64,000 bases of DNA from positions 225,492,501 through 225,556,500 of the forward strand of contig CM032228.1 of NCBI GenBank assembly GCA_019009955.1, written 5' to 3'. Within the stretch, counting starts at the first letter, position 1; the number at the start of each line of letters is the position of its first letter. Position numbers and translations under genes: made by a program. This document shows positions 1 to 14,153 of the stretch, one piece after another. Origin of the DNA: Riptortus pedestris. Its lineage: Eukaryota; Arthropoda; Insecta; Hemiptera; Alydidae. Under the pieces are notes generated by a model. That model saw nothing but the letters and a program-made list of their open reading frames with translations, did not search any database and had not been told where the DNA came from.

Positions 1-965
1 TTATCTTCTAAAATTGTCCGCTTTTTCTTTGAATAAAAGTTTTAGGTTTCCCAAAACATTCGCCAGAATTCAAATAAATTTACATCACTAATTTATTCAT
101 CTATCTTCTTTTTGAAACCTTCTATTGAAGTAAATTTGTTTTTTCCCGTTTTTTTTTTCATTTGTTAAGCTATTAAATTTTCCGGAAATCTGTTAGCCTG
201 AAAACTTGATCTCAATAATGTTAACTAAGAACTCGGATGAAAAGTGAATTTTCAAAATTTTATATGGCACGATGAGAGGAAATTAATCATTTATCATTCC
301 TGAGAATGTTTTTGTAAATTGGCATTTGAACTCCAATCCATCGTCGTTTTTTCTAATGATGTAAACGCTTAAAAGCAACAGAGTATATTCTCCGGTTCTT
401 TTTCTTTTGAGAATTTCAAATGGCATTTTATATTAAATGTTTTAAATAATCTGTCAATATCGTTTCTATTTACACTTTTTAAAATGTCGTCAACATAATT
501 AAATAAAAATTGTACATGTGTAACCCAATCACTGATTCGTCAAGAATTTGGTTCATTACCTTGTGGCTGTTGGATACAGCCACATGGATTCCCAACTGAA
601 TTCCATATTTTAGAATGTTTATCTTGTAATTAAAGTTGAAGTGCCCACCTCTCATGCATATCCCCGTTATTATTAATTATTTTAAGGGCTAAATCAACAG
701 GTATATTTGAGAACATATGGATGACGCCAAAAGATACTCAAACATAGTTTGGATTAATTTTGATATTTTTTACTTTTCTAACCAATTCAGATCCATTCCG
801 TATGTCCTTAGGGCTGTTAATGATTAAATTCTTTAAATCAGGATCTATTTTTTTCCCTAGTTTACGCGAAAGAGATTCAGTAGAATTGGTTGGATTGATA
901 TACTTTAAAGGAAGTTTTATTTTGACCCTTTCTGTTCTCATTCCACATTTATATTTATTTATATG
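1..965 (-). pseudogene. Penelope-like element reverse transcriptase, decayed
   Basis: Read on the minus strand, three broken frames give a recognisable PLE reverse transcriptase. An upstream block has NPTNSTESLSRKLGKKI and continues to KNIKINPNYV. After an in-frame stop comes VSFGVIHMFSNIPVDLALKI, the counterpart of the PLE 'LVSFDVVSLFTNVP' region. Further on, FNYVDDIL is the catalytic palm motif with both aspartates kept (about 490-515), followed by CHLKFSKEKEPEN, the usual 'hLKFTxExE' block. At least four stops or frame shifts interrupt it, and it runs off the left edge, so any GIY-YIG endonuclease part is not visible. It is a dead copy. It matters because PLEs are known carriers of hammerhead ribozyme motifs, and hammerhead-like sequences occur elsewhere in this window. 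Family assignment is confident; clade is not. Confidence 0.8.
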
Positions 966-2435
966 ACATTTATTTGCAATAAAATTGGCTCTATTTTTTT
1001 TTTTTTCATTCTGACTTTAAATAACGGAATATACTGAATATTCGAAATCCCGCCTCTTCATTAGTCCAGCCTTACCTATAAACGAGCATTATCTTTAGTT
1101 TCAGTTTTAGAGTAAGATTTGACAATGGCTATTCAGTGCATACTGTGGGTTCGCATGAAATGGGAGGCCTTTCTGGGTAATCCTAGCAGCTAAGAGACTG
1201 TACCGAACTTAGATATTGCTGGACTGGACGAGAATCACAGCACCTGCTATAGTAGACAGACTGGCAGCCCCAACGGCCGTTCAGCACAGAGTGTAATAAT
1301 TTTACACCTAAATTGGTTGCTTTATATATTTAAAATCCGCCACCAGCCAAATTTAAATCAATGCTCCTGTTATGATTTTTTTCCCCCATTATTTTAAAGG
1401 TGTTGTTTTTGTGTGTGTTTTTTTTCCAGGCTACCCTTCATAAAATGTATTACAACCTACACCATCTCATCATTTTTCATGTTCTCTTAATTTTTCTTTA
1501 ATATACCTTTTTTTTCTTATTTCCTTTTGTAGTTAATTATCAAATAATTCCTCTTGCAAAAGCATGCATGGAAATCTCGTCTGAAGGAACCTTCTCAAAT
1601 ATCTATTATTTAACTACACTAATATTTTCTGTAGGCAGGTTGAGTCTAGATAAAATCCATCCACTGTAAAACTAGAATATTAATAATAGTTGCTTCCCTT
1701 CACAAGAATGTGGAATAGGATTATTTACAAAATCATAACTATACCGTTAGGTTTCATTATTTGAAAAAGAGGTTTCTTCTTGTTTTTACATAATTCACAA
1801 GTCATTATTAAAATCTGCATTCTGTCATTCAATCAAACTGGTTCAAAGAGATGATGATTATGTCATCTGCAATTAGAGTGGCATTGGATATCGTATTCCT
1901 CATTTTGAAACTCTGTTTTCCTTGCCCAAACATTTGCAAGAACCGATCCAATCATGAACAAGTTATATTTCATTAGACATGAGTTCATTGAGAAATATTT
2001 AATAGTGTATATGTCATTATTTTCAGCGCATCACTGGGGAAATAATGTAATTAACAAAATTTTCTTCACCAGTGGCTGATTAAAATATTCTTATTCCCAA
2101 AGTGCTTAAATGGCATATATGTGGCATTAAAGTGGTTTGTTCCTGCACATGTCACAACAAATGCCTATTTTATTGTTTTCGAGAAGAATCAATCCTACCT
2201 AAACGTGAAATGTATGATGCATATCAGATGTTTAATGTTATTATTCTAACTGGCTTAGTAGAAATGCATTACCGTCACTAAAATGACAATCTGATAACAT
2301 GTGGCTTTAAGAAATGATTCCATGTCCGTATTTCTTCAAAAGTAAAAATCAAATATAAAGTTCGCTTAGTATTACAGTTAGTATAAATTTCACGTTTTAA
2401 TTTTTTTTTTGGATTGGAAAAATTTGGCTTTTGAA
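966..2435. other. No recognised feature
   Basis: AT-rich sequence with scattered stops in all frames. I see no coding, RNA or repeat signature that I can support. Confidence 0.5.
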
Positions 2436-2645
2436 AATGTCATTTATTTATTAACGTCCAATTTTTGCTATTATGGCTAATTGGAACTGGTTATCTACAG
2501 GTTACCATTCTCTTCTAGCCAGTGTATGAGTAGTATGTATGAGTTCGCCACTAAATACATTTCTATTGCTCAGACCGGAATCGAACTCACCACTCTAGGT
2601 ATAGCATGTGAGATTAAGGCCAAAGCTTTAACTTAAATCTCCCAA
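2436..2645 (-). repeat. tRNA-derived SINE copy (minus)
   Basis: The minus-strand reading matches the better copy at 45526-45725. The tRNA-like head lies at the right (box B complement near 2578-2590, then CACTCTAGGT). The tail half runs through CTAGCCAGTG and GGTTATCTACAGGTTA to TTAACGTCC. This copy is continuous across the point where the copy at 42672-43500 carries an R1 insertion, so it serves as the empty-site reference. Confidence 0.65.
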
Positions 2646-5600
2646 TTTTGAGATTTAATTTGCTAAAGAAAGTAGTTTGAAAATTCGTTTCCTCGAAAAT
2701 AAAGTTTTGAGAATAAATTTGTATCCTTTTTTTTTAAATATAAAATTTTTATACCATCTTACAAAGACATATGTTAATTAAAGAATATGAAACATCATGG
2801 AAACATCAAATGTGTTTTTCATGTTAGTGTTTTTCATTGAAGTCATATGAAACATCAAATGTGAAACATCATGGATTTCACCATGAACATGAAAAGGCAA
2901 CTTTAACTATCCAGTAGCTTTTAATGAAGGCGAGGTTCATTACACTTGACACAACTCTTCTGGTGTTTTTAATATAACATCCTGCCAGAAAGTGTGAGAA
3001 AACTCTTGTGTTACAACACAATAGTCATCTGCATACTGATACACACTAATGCCTATCATTAGTTATCTTACGCAGGCTACGTTAATTGAAATTCTAATGT
3101 CACCCTGGCTAGAGCAGGATGGTGTTCTGGAGATAACCCGACTTCCTTTTAGCTTTAATTTCATAACTCAAAACTGAATTTTAATTTTCTTTAATGACTG
3201 AAAAAAAAGGTTGGCATACGCAATTTAGGTTATTTAAGCTACGTGATTCTCCTTGTCTACGGTAACAATGTCAGTGAGATAAATTTCGAGGTACTTTCAA
3301 CTCGTGAATAAACATAGATAACAATCCTATAAAGGTTAGACTCTCATTAAGTCTACTCCTCCAACATTGAAGTTTTGACTGATTTTGACTAATGTCTATT
3401 ATTAGTCAGCAAATGTAGTCTATAGGCTACTGTGGGATGACTCCACTACTCTCACCATTTTAAATGACTATATATTATAGTTATTTAGTTATACAGTTAT
3501 AGTTGAACAGTCTCATACAGAAAGAAACTGGAAATCAAAGTATGTCCTTGTGATCTCTTCTTCCTTCTTCCCTGGAGCGTTTCCATTGGAATCAGAAATT
3601 CCAGTTCGCAGCATCTGTAACCCGCCTAATCAATAGGGGAAAAAATACTATAACAACAATAAGTCAGCAGTGATTATCAACTTATAAAATAATCTCGGGA
3701 CAATTGATAACAAAGTAAGTTAAATAAAGTGAACAGAGAAAGGAAGGAGTATCAAGATACAGGAGTACATGAAGAAAGGAAGCTAAACCGACCGGACAGC
3801 GTATTGGCTATTCCTGCGTACTTTTTTTTTATATGACACCCAGTATCTGACAATATGCTGTTGTTAGCAGGCAGAGTGTCCTGCCATGGTTGTGATGATA
3901 GTTCCCCTTCTACTGAAGTGTTTCAATTTTAACGAGGTATTGTGAGTTTTAGTGGGTGTAATAGAACATGAGATTGTGGGTTACCCGGCTGGAGGTACCA
4001 GGAGGTATGTAAAGGTTAGGAGGAAACGAAAGAAAAAGGGATAGCGATAGTAGGGGGGAGATAATAAAGAAAAGAAAAACTAAAGATTCCTGCGTACTAA
4101 ATGACAATCTAGGACATAACGAATTGTGGACACTGTAACGAAACTTTTACCATTTCTCATTTGAGATACTTCTACAAGTTTTTTTCACAAAAAAAATGAA
4201 TATGTCGTCGGAGAAGCCATTTGAATGAACAGATAATAGAGTTTAGGTCTATTATAGTACATGTAAGCCAACTAAGTTCCTAATATGTGCTTCGTGGGTA
4301 GAAAGTGCGTGAGTTCTGCTTATCTTACCTAAGTTACCTCTGTAGATTTATTGGGTTACCTGCTGAAGTTTCTGTTCGTAGATAGCCTTATTCAGGCGGT
4401 CTCTTTAATGAACCAGGGCTGTGCTAGTGGTCGAAAGTTTCTCTAACCTCTTATGGTTCAGTTAAACAAGGTAGCTCCTCATCATAACTCATGAAGTAGT
4501 CAAATTGTTAACGGGTACAAAAGATGGAAAGTGAATGGAAATTAACTGCCAGGGTTAAATGGAAACTTATGCCGCCACTATATCTTCGTTACAAAAGCAC
4601 GTTTTAAGAACTAGAATAAGAAAAATGGTGAGATAATTAAAGGAAAGAGAATAGGAAGTAATGAGCGAATGTCTGGTATATCCTGAAGCAGAAAAAAAGA
4701 GTTATAATTAACCACTAAAAAAATGGTTGTGAAGTATATATAAAAAAGGAAGGTCCGGAAATATGGCATATGGTATACGTACATCGCATAAATTCACATA
4801 TGAACAAATAATCTTGATTTCATTTGGAGCTAAATGCGAAGGAAATTTCACTAAAAGCCGTTTCATAAACAAGTGCTTGGATGTGCAGGGACAGTCGTTA
4901 GGTGGAGTTAATTCCTCAGGCCAACATCAGGAACGCTATTGCATCTGAGAGAGAAGACCACGATCGGTGAGAAAGTACTCGTATTGTCACTGCTATCTGT
5001 TTGGGTGGAAGGAATTAACTTCAAATTTTTCTATACCGTCCACCTCGAACGTTCCGCGATCGAAGTTATAGAGAATAAAGTATGGAAAAGAAAGATTTCT
5101 GGGTTGCAAAGGAGAACATATTGCCTGGAAAATCAAATACAGGACAAGGTACAAACATCTGTATACACTTCCAAATTGTCCTCAATAGAGTCATCAGGAG
5201 CTTCTGACGAGAAGGGTCAAACTGTAATCCATAAAGAATATATATCAAATTAAAGAAAAAAATGAATATATTGAAAATGGATACAAATGTTGTAGTGGTA
5301 AGAGAACATAAAAATGTGACATATTTTACACATCTCAAATTTTGCTAAGCGCAAAGCTAGAGAAAAAAAAGAAGTTAATTACGAATATTCTTGTATTCAA
5401 ATCTTGCATGGCTCCTAATCGATGTCAAGAAAGGCAGAAATTAATTTGAATCTATTAGTAGCCTGAAGAGCTTGACAGAAGGTTGGTCACAGATATCTGA
5501 GGAAGTCTGAAGCATGACGAATCAATTACTAGCGCATCAGGGGGATCCTTCTCTTCAAAGATGATATTTGCTAGATTTTACCACTCGACCCCAATTATCG

Positions 5601-7651
5601 TTTTGTTGTAGAGCAAAAGGACAAGGAAAAAAAACGATGTTATTACCTTGAACAAAGTTATCTGCCAGTTTAGAGTTTAGCTCCTTCGACATCGCTGTAC
5701 GAGTACGAACGAAGTTCAAGCTACAATTGGAAAAGAGTGTCTTAGATGGACCTCTCCAACGAAATAACCGGCGTAAGCAATCCAAAACTTTGCAGAAATC
5801 AAACTCAAATCAACCTCTAAGTGAACTGCCTAAGTATTTAAGAAGAGGAAGTGACTCAAAATAAGTCTTCAACACAGGAAGTCTTTCACAAACCGGTTAC
5901 ATTAAGTTTTAGTAAAACAGTATTGGGACAGACTGAACCATGTAAGTACGCCGGATCAGTCAGTGAGACACAAGAGAGGTTCTTTTATTTGAGTATGTAT
6001 TGGCAGATATATTTACTGAAAACTGGATTTGAGCAGGACAGCATTGAGGTAGTAGTTGCTGATGCTAACATTGTTAGAGCGGCCATCAGCAATTTTAAGA
6101 ATGTTATAATCAGGGGGGATGGTGTGAACTATGGGGGTTCTTCCAGAAAAGCAGAATATGGAAGCTAGACGTCTAATATTCATCAACATTCTCAACACCG
6201 AAACCTCTGATTGTTCTCCCATTTTAATTAAGTTTCGTCGTGAATTCTTTGACCTCTGCCCCCATCTGGCAAGGAAATGTTTCCAACACCTTACTGTAGA
6301 ACCTATCACTATTCTTGCTTGCAGAAGCCTTTCTCCACCCCAGATGTCTGTCGAAATGAAATAGCTGAAACTAGAGAGATGTGTCTCGCCTGAAGGAGAA
6401 TCTGATTTCGCTGTTGACGACTACAGATAACTTTCCAGTTTGTCAGGTTAAGAGTTGCAGCTAAAGCTAATTACCACCTTTACTATCTTATAGTCATCAT
6501 TCATAGCATGTGTATCGACAGGACGCGTATGCGAATTTCACATTACCATGTTCATTAATTTCATTTTTCATATTCTCCTGTTTGGCACTATTTATTTTAT
6601 AAAAAGCATATTTCTTAATTTTGAAATATAAACGATGTCACCGACCCATAAAATTTTCGAGGAAAGAAATTACCTTATCACCTTCGCTTCACCTTTATAA
6701 ATATTTTTCTTTAAAATAAGGGAAAAGTTCAGAGCCCTGAGAAATCACAGCATATTCTAAATGGAGTTTCACCGTCTTATCAGTCTTTATATTAATGGAG
6801 CTGGGGGGAGTCCTTGACAGGGTGATTATAAGGAAGAATAAGTTTTTATAAAGTAATTTTTTTCATACTCGCTATTTAGAATCTATTGACATTTTAGTTC
6901 CAGTGATTTAAAATGTGTTATTTCTGATTGAACTGATGAATATACATGGTTATAATATAAATAATATTTTGGATAATGGCTCATGAAATTATAGAGTTCA
7001 AAAGTTATTCAGAAAATTAGTCATATTTTATTTTACACCAGTAAATATTAGGTATTTAACGACTGTTTTTGTTCTGGAAAAAAATTTTTTGATTCGTCAG
7101 ACCTTATAAATCCAGGCACCGTGACTATCAATACTTGCAACGAAAAGCGTTTGATTTTTTACATGAATCATGGTAGTCCCACAAATTTGCCAAATATACA
7201 AAATAAATACTGACACCAAATAGTCTTTTATTGAAGTCAATTAAATCAGGTGTTACGGAATATTCAATTTAGTAACACCTCTATTGGAGCAAAAGGCAGT
7301 ATGTGAATTTTGAATATTTGATAATTTCATAGTACCTCCACAATGTTTTAATTTAGGTGCCCAGAATATACGGAATATATTTTAATTTCAAATCACAATT
7401 CTTCTAATGATATTTAAAATCCTTTACCACGCGGAAATTAAATGTTTTTCCTTGCAGATTAAGCGCATAAAATACAATTGTGCACTATAGTGCCCAGTAC
7501 AATTATAAAACAAGTATTTAAGTACTTAAAAAAATCAAAATAAACCAAAAATAAAGCCAAATTATGAACGTATAACTAATAAAATAGAGCTTTTAAAGAG
7601 TAATAAGATATATTCCAAACTATGTTACGTGAATAGCATCATTAAGTACAT
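2646..7651. other. No recognised gene; short open frames only
   Basis: A 5-kb AT-rich stretch. A few frames of about 60-105 codons exist (for example 4939-5253 plus, 5851-6168 plus, 6013-6309 minus). They overlap on both strands, show no conserved motif and have no convincing splice or start context. 3085-3150 has weak similarity to the SINE tail. I do not call a gene here. Confidence 0.45.
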
Positions 7652-8635
7652 AAAAAAGTCCACCACGCAGGGGCTGCGTAAACTAAGAACATTTCCCACC
7701 AGCTGGTATCACTAACTTGTAATCTCATCTCACCACATATTCTGCATTTATATGTAAATAACCGTTGAGTAGAAGGGGGTTGGGGAAGTGGAGGGGAGAG
7801 GGGGGTTATTGAAAGCCCAATAAAAGAACGTACGAATAACTCTCTTAATACGTGAGTTACGAAATAATGCATTATACAACACTCGTACAGCATCAATAAT
7901 TTAACTAGATTGGATCCATAACATTTTACGACCCGACTCGACATTTTCGAATACCCCATCTATACCCCCACTATTCAAGGGATGATTTTTACCAATAACA
8001 ATTATGAACATTAGTGTTGACTGAAACGGTTAAATATCGAGTATGGTATAAATCGAATCAACATTTAAGTGTAAAGAACGAAGCCTAAATTGAAGTCGTT
8101 AGTACATTACGATTTGCATGTATCTCACAAAATAAAATTTCAATGAAAACCATATTTGGTATTTAACTTTGAAATGAAATGGTTCAAGGCATTACGGCTT
8201 ATTTTTAATATGACAAAAGTATTAGTGGGGGTTTACTGATGGCCGAAAACTAAAATATGGAAATATCTGGTTTACAATTAATATAGAGAAAACATCTACA
8301 TAACAACATTTATAGAACATTACATTTGCAATAAGATTGATTTTATCTGATTTATCCACGAGTAATAACTGAGATATATTGTGCTTTCGATATTCCCCCC
8401 TACCTACTTGACCTTTGACTTGAAAAGCTTGAATATCGAGTTTGGTTACGATTAAACAAAAAATACGACCCCAAGACCGTTAATGGACAAATATTTACGT
8501 ATGTTTAAATATATATAGTTTTGAAAGGAGCTCATTTTCGTCATCTCCTAGGTAGGATCGTTTGAGGATATATTTCGAAAATCGTGTCATGTGTACAACC
8601 GCAATAGCTGATATCCCTTAAAGAAAATCTGCTAA
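7652..8635 (+). mobile_element. R1 family repeat, copy 1 (old)
   Basis: Begins AAAAAAGTCCACCACGCAGG with the GGGGCTGCGTAAACTAAG end block and finishes AAAATCTGCTAA. The internal R1 blocks (AAATATCTGG, CGTCATCTCCTAGG) are present but diverged, and the (TA)n tract is reduced to a few units. The terminal palindrome is mutated (ATATCCCTTAAAGAAAATC). It is the most diverged near-full-length copy here and lacks any transposase frame. Confidence 0.8.
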
Positions 8636-8937
8636 AATGAACTCATCGCAATTTCTGAGACTCGTGTTATGATCCGCTACAGCAGAAAAGCCCTCCAGGG
8701 AACTATAGGAACTTTATAGTTCCTACCTAACACAGTCTCCAATAAAATGTTACATGTAATCTTAAAAGAATATAGTTGCAGACAAATCGAAAGATTGGTC
8801 TTAACGCGTCTGACAACATTGAAGAGATTTTAGATTGCACTACAATTATATACGATAATTATAAATTAATGTGTGACACCTTAAGACAAATCTGGCATTA
8901 GAACCTTTTGAAAACAATATTATGATATTTGAATACC

Positions 8938-10475
8938 TTACAATATTGTCAATGGTGTTGAACGTCAGACTTAAGAAGTTATAGTTTAGTTCCAGATGGT
9001 AAGTTTAGGATTTCATTATACAATTGACTGTATTAAAAACACAATACTTTCAACATTAGATTTTGGCTTTCAAAGTATATAATATCTAATTTGAATTATG
9101 ATGGTATTATCTTTTTATATTTCGACTAGCTCAGATACCCGGCTTCCCAGGGAATTTATTTGAGGCTGAATGGTGAAGGAATTTTTTTGGCAAGGCTTTA
9201 CTTTGCACAATATTTTGACATTTACCCGTCTTAATACCCGTCTCAGGCTTAATACCCGTTGTTGGCATTTGTTAATAATAAAATTAATTTTATATGTAAG
9301 ACTTCACTGTCGTCCATATTTTCCGTCTCCTGTGCATTATGCATAGATTTGAATTATTAAGGACAAAATATTAACATAGATTTGAATTAATTTTTCCAAT
9401 TGAGGTACGTGGTAGTTCATATTGGAAAGAATTGTTGAGCATATCAATATTACTACGCAAATTACTCGCTTCATACATTGTTCCCAAAAAAAATGTATAA
9501 AACAAAAGTTACTCTAAATAACAAAGTAAACAACTTTTGTTACGTGCACGTTTATCGAAAACACAAATAGACATTTATTTATTTTTCAGGCCTCCCTTAT
9601 GACCCACACTCCCGTTCGTACCTAAAAAAATTAATATAGCTTATAATCATGGAAGAATTAATGCTAATTGACATACCGAGTTTCGTTAAGTTCGGTTTAA
9701 TCGTTTGTGTCAAATAAAATGTTTCCCCCCGCTATAATGTTTAGCGTATAACGCATTCATACTTCGGTATAAGACGAAAGTGTATATAAGAAAAGTTACA
9801 TCAAATAACAAAATAAAAAACTTTTGTTATGAACATATTTGCCGAAAAACCAATAGGAAAGGAAATATCGCTATTTTAAATTTCAGGCATCCCTTATATC
9901 CCCCAATCCTGTACGTCTCAGAGAATATTAATATAGCCTAAAGTCTAAGCTGGGATAGTAGTAATATACATACCAAGTTTCATAAAATTCGGTTCAGCCG
10001 TTTATGCGTGAAAAGGTAACAAACAAACAGACACGAAAGAAACAAAATGCAGTTATGGTGTCTATGACATGTGAAACGAAAAGATATCGTGAAATTTCGC
10101 GAAAAAATTCAATGTACAGACAGAGGTTACAATTTTATATTTATATTTAGATTAGGATTTTCAATATTGCCCATAATATTGGCTATCTCATATGTTTCAC
10201 TAAACAAGTATTGTAAAATTCTAATCTCACAGGTCTAACATATACCATAGCCGATATCATGGTTAATATTGTAATCAAAACGCAATTGTATTGGAAATCC
10301 TAATCGAACCATAACAAGATAACGCATATTATCTCCTCTGAAAGCCAATTTCTGATATTGGATATTATTGTATTTAATACAGTCAATATTATTAGGATTT
10401 ATTAATCAAAACTTACCTTAGAACACAACTACAACTTCTACTTTTCACATTCAAATCGTTGACAATATTGTAGTA
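8938..10475. repeat. Diverged inverted repeat surrounding a Helitron
   Basis: The left arm 8938-9085 and the reverse complement of 10320-10475 share an ordered series of blocks: CAATATTGTCAA, GGTAAGTTT, TTGACTGTATTAAA, TTGGCTTTCA and ATAATAT. I estimate roughly three quarters identity by eye. The Helitron at 9126-10151 sits between the arms. This is probably an old foldback element split by the Helitron; no ends or target duplication can be fixed. Confidence 0.5.
9126..10151 (-). mobile_element. Non-autonomous Helitron (minus)
   Basis: On the minus strand it starts TCTAAATATAAATATAAAAT at 10151 with a preceding A. It ends in a CCCTGGGAAGCCGGG hairpin followed by TATCTGAGCTAG, with T as the next base, which matches the Helitron rule 5'-TC ... 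hairpin ... CTRR-3' inserted between A and T. The first 120 bases (TTGTAACCTCTGTCTGTACA and on) match the 5' end of the Helitron at 14034-16075. Only about 1 kb long, with no Rep or helicase frame, so it would need a helper element. Confidence 0.85.
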
Positions 10476-10604
10476 CATTTTAGATGTGTGATAGAAATGA
10501 AGAAAACTGCTCCACACCCTAACATAGGTGCGCCAAGAACGGAAACTTCGGAATTCTATCAGTATTGACCATCAATATAAGTTCACAAGCATTTTAAATT
10601 TAAA

Positions 10605-11597
10605 AAAAGGTCCGTCACGCAGGGGCCGCGTAAACTAAGCAGATTTCCCTCGTGTAGTTTAGTAATAGATACATCTACATACTGGTAACACAATACCACC
10701 GAGAATAAATACAAACGGTAATAAGAAATGTTTCATCCAATTTCAATAACCTGCCGACAGGAAGCGTTAGGTTAGGAATGTAAACAAACGGGTCGGCCCG
10801 CGTCACACCGGAAAGAAAAACAATTACTGAAATATATTTTACAATCAGAATTAGTAGAAGTATTGTATAATCAGAATATAAAATATTAATTTTATTGAGA
10901 CCTATTTACTATATCTAGTACTGTAATTAATAATAAGTCAGAATAATTGTTATCTCCATCAATCAAATTTTAGTAGTCCAAAACCTTAAGATGGGGGGGG
11001 GGGGGTCACTAGGACATATTTGCATGTATCTCGTATAATAAAGGTCACTTGAATACAATTTTGGGTATTTAAACTTTGAATAATGTGATTTATTATGTAG
11101 CAGAGTATTGTTAATGTAACTTGAGTAGAAGTGGCGGTTTGCTGATGGCTGAAAACTGAAAAATGCCAATATCTCGGTTAATATTCAAGATAGTGAATTA
11201 ATGTAAATAACAGAATTTATAGTAAATTTAATTTACAATAATATTTGTTATGTACAAGTTTTCGATCCGACCTGTAGTACCGGAGATATTTCCAATTTTC
11301 GAAAATCCTCTCCTCTAAACCCCCCCTCCCTCTGGCCCGATTTCAGCCGTTAACGAACTTGATCTTTTTTTTTACATAAAACGACTAAATATCGATTTTG
11401 GTAACGATTAAACAATAATTGCGACCACTAGAGCGGTAACAGACAAATATATATATATATATATATATACAGTTTTGAACGGACCTCATTTTCGTCATCT
11501 CCTGGGTAGGATCGATGGACATTTGAAGAAAAATTTCGAAAATCGCGTCATGAGTACAACCTCAATAGCTGATTTCCCTCAAGGGAAATCTGCTTAA
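10605..11597 (+). mobile_element. R1 family repeat, copy 2 (long middle)
   Basis: Starts AAAAGGTCCGTCACGCAGG and ends with the palindromic block TTTCCCTCAAGGGAAATC then TGCTTAA. The long-type middle segment is present (ACGGGTCGGCCCGCGTCACA near 10790), as is a G-run near 10990 and a short (TA)n at about 11448-11470, inside the conserved context GCGGTAACAGACAAA / CAGTTTTGAACGGACC. No protein is encoded. Confidence 0.88.
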
Positions 11598-13221
11598 ATG
11601 AAGATGTATCGATAATAATGCAGAGTTGCGATGCAAGTTTGTTAAAATGTTTCTGGCATAGCTGATACAATAATTTATTGTTGATTTTGGCACACCAGAA
11701 TAGATTTTCAGAATTAGTTTTCTATAGACTTCCTTGTAAATTCAGTTATAATCTCGTTGTACATCTATCTAAGCCATATATAACATTGTTCTGTAATTAC
11801 AGCATTGAATGCATTACTGTTTTTTCTATTTAGTCATGTCTGTTATAATTTCCACTACTAACTTCTGCCATCAGTCCAATGTATATGTCACAGCATTTTA
11901 TTGTCCTCCGTGAAATTATAATGTTCCAAATTTGGCATGCTTCTCCCGTCATCTTAATTTATTATTCTTGAAGAATGGGAGCTTGCACATCAAATATAAT
12001 TTTATTTATTGGCTTCAACTTCATCCTAATATACCTTATCGTGGACGGGCAATTATCGTTTTCTAGTCAAGGGTTTTTTTCCCGTGATTATTTTCAGATT
12101 GCTAGAACAACAGAGATATTCATCACCAAAGACCTTTCTTTTTTGCCTACCAAATTATATTAATGTTAAAAATAACTGTCAAGAGTCAGCTGATGGCGAA
12201 AGACCTGTAATACTAATTTTTATGAGGCTTATTCTAAATTTTTTAGTTATCACTTTTTCCGTGGGAGCTATTTAGCCGAGATGTGAGATAAAAAGCCAAA
12301 TTTACTTCCTTTTCTTCAAGTATTTATTTTGAATATTTTAATGCATTCGCTACACTTTTCACCATGAAGAACCAAACGGTTGTGTATGATATTAGAAAGT
12401 CCATTAAAGTCATAAGCATCCATTTATATGTCGCATGAAGGACTTGGTTCGTCATCCGCAGTCAATGTGTTAAATGAATTTTCCTTGTTCGATCTTTAAG
12501 CTGTTGATGGGACATCCGTAAAGACATGACTTATGTAAAACAAAAAAAAAAAACGAACATACTCATTGTGAATTATACGTTTGTTCATCTATTGTTATAA
12601 TAAGATCTTCCCATTTTTTTTAAAAAAAGGTACACAACAGAAAGAATCAACAAAGAATAATTCAAAATCTCTTCTAAAGTCGTTAAGAAATATTCAACTG
12701 AATACGATTTTCCTTTTCAGTAAATCGAGTAGGGACGGTTGGAAAAAAGTAAACATTGCATTACAACAGAACGGACTCCATCTTGGATTTCCGAGTTGTT
12801 AGAGTTACAAATCAACAAACATACTTTATTTCTGAAAGCTCCTCCATTCCTCGGAGGGAAGCTAGTCTCTTTATGTAGTTATATAACGGAGGAAAGAATA
12901 TTTTATTTCCTCTTTGGTTTCAAATCACGTAATCGCCTTATTCTTCGTTGGCCTTGCAACCTATTGGCGTTCCTACTGCAAATATTGCAACTTGTTACCT
13001 CGAAGCAATTTTATTGAACGAAAATTAAGTTCTTAGCAATACACTTTTTATTGACACTTTAATCATATATCAGTTCTTTCATCTGCTCAAGAGATCATAT
13101 TTTTTTCAAGTCGTATTTATTAAAGATATGTAAGTATGTATGCATATACAGCTCCAGTGGTCACAATTTATGTCGTATCATTACCAAGCTCGATATATAA
13201 AGGTTTCATGTAAAACTAAAT
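11598..13221. other. No recognised feature
   Basis: AT-rich sequence with short frames (11975-12163, 12581-12802, 12739-13017) that have no conserved motif. Nothing supported. Confidence 0.5.
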
Positions 13222-14153
13222 AAAAGTCCGTCACGCAGGAGCTGCGTAAACTAAGCAGATTTCCCTCGTGAAGTTTAGTAATAGATAAATATACATACTG
13301 CTAACACAACAACACCGTGAATAAATACAAACGGAAATAAGAAATGGTTCATCCAATTTCAATAATCTACCGACAGGAAGCGTTAGGTTAGAAATGTAAA
13401 CAAACGGGTCGGCCCGCCTCACACCAGAAAGAAAAACAGTCACTGAAATATATCAGAATATAACACATTAATTTTATTGAGAACTATTTACTATATCTAG
13501 TACTGTAATTAATAATGAGTCAGAATAATTGTTATCTCAATCAATAAAATTTTAGTAGTCCAAAACTTTAAGACGGGGGGGAGCGTCACCAGGGCATATT
13601 TGCATGTATCTAGTATAATAAAGGTCTCATGAATACAATTTTTTGTATTTAAACTTCCAATAATGTGATTTATTATGTAGCAGAGTATTGTTTACGTAAC
13701 ATGAGTAGAAGTGGCGGTTTGCTGAAAACTGAAAAATGCAAATATCTCGGTTAATATTCAAGATAGAGAATAAACGTATATAAAAATATTTATAGTACAT
13801 TTAATTTGCAATAAGATTGGTTATATACACTTTTTCGATCTGATGCATAATAACGCAGATATTTGGAATTTTCGAAAATCCCCCCTCTAAACCCCCCCTC
13901 CCTCTGGTCCGATTTCAGCCATTAACGAACTTGATCTGTCTTTTTACATAAAACGGTTAAATATCGAGTTTCGTAACGATCAAACAAAAATTGCGACCGC
14001 TAGAGCGTTAACAGACAAATATATATATATATATCTATATATATATAAAATTGTAACCTCTGTCTGTACATTGATTTTTTTTGCGAAATTTCACGATAAC
14101 TTTTCGTTTCACATGTCATAGACACCATAACTGCATTTTGTTTCTTTCGTGTA

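Noticed and set aside
4939..6364. Several frames of 75-105 codons on both strands
   Set aside because: They overlap each other, lack motifs and have no coding-like composition; left unannotated as genes.
7642..7959. 105-codon minus frame
   Set aside because: Lies inside R1 copy 1; similar short frames (13231-13443, 55671-55976) arise from the same repeat end in other copies.
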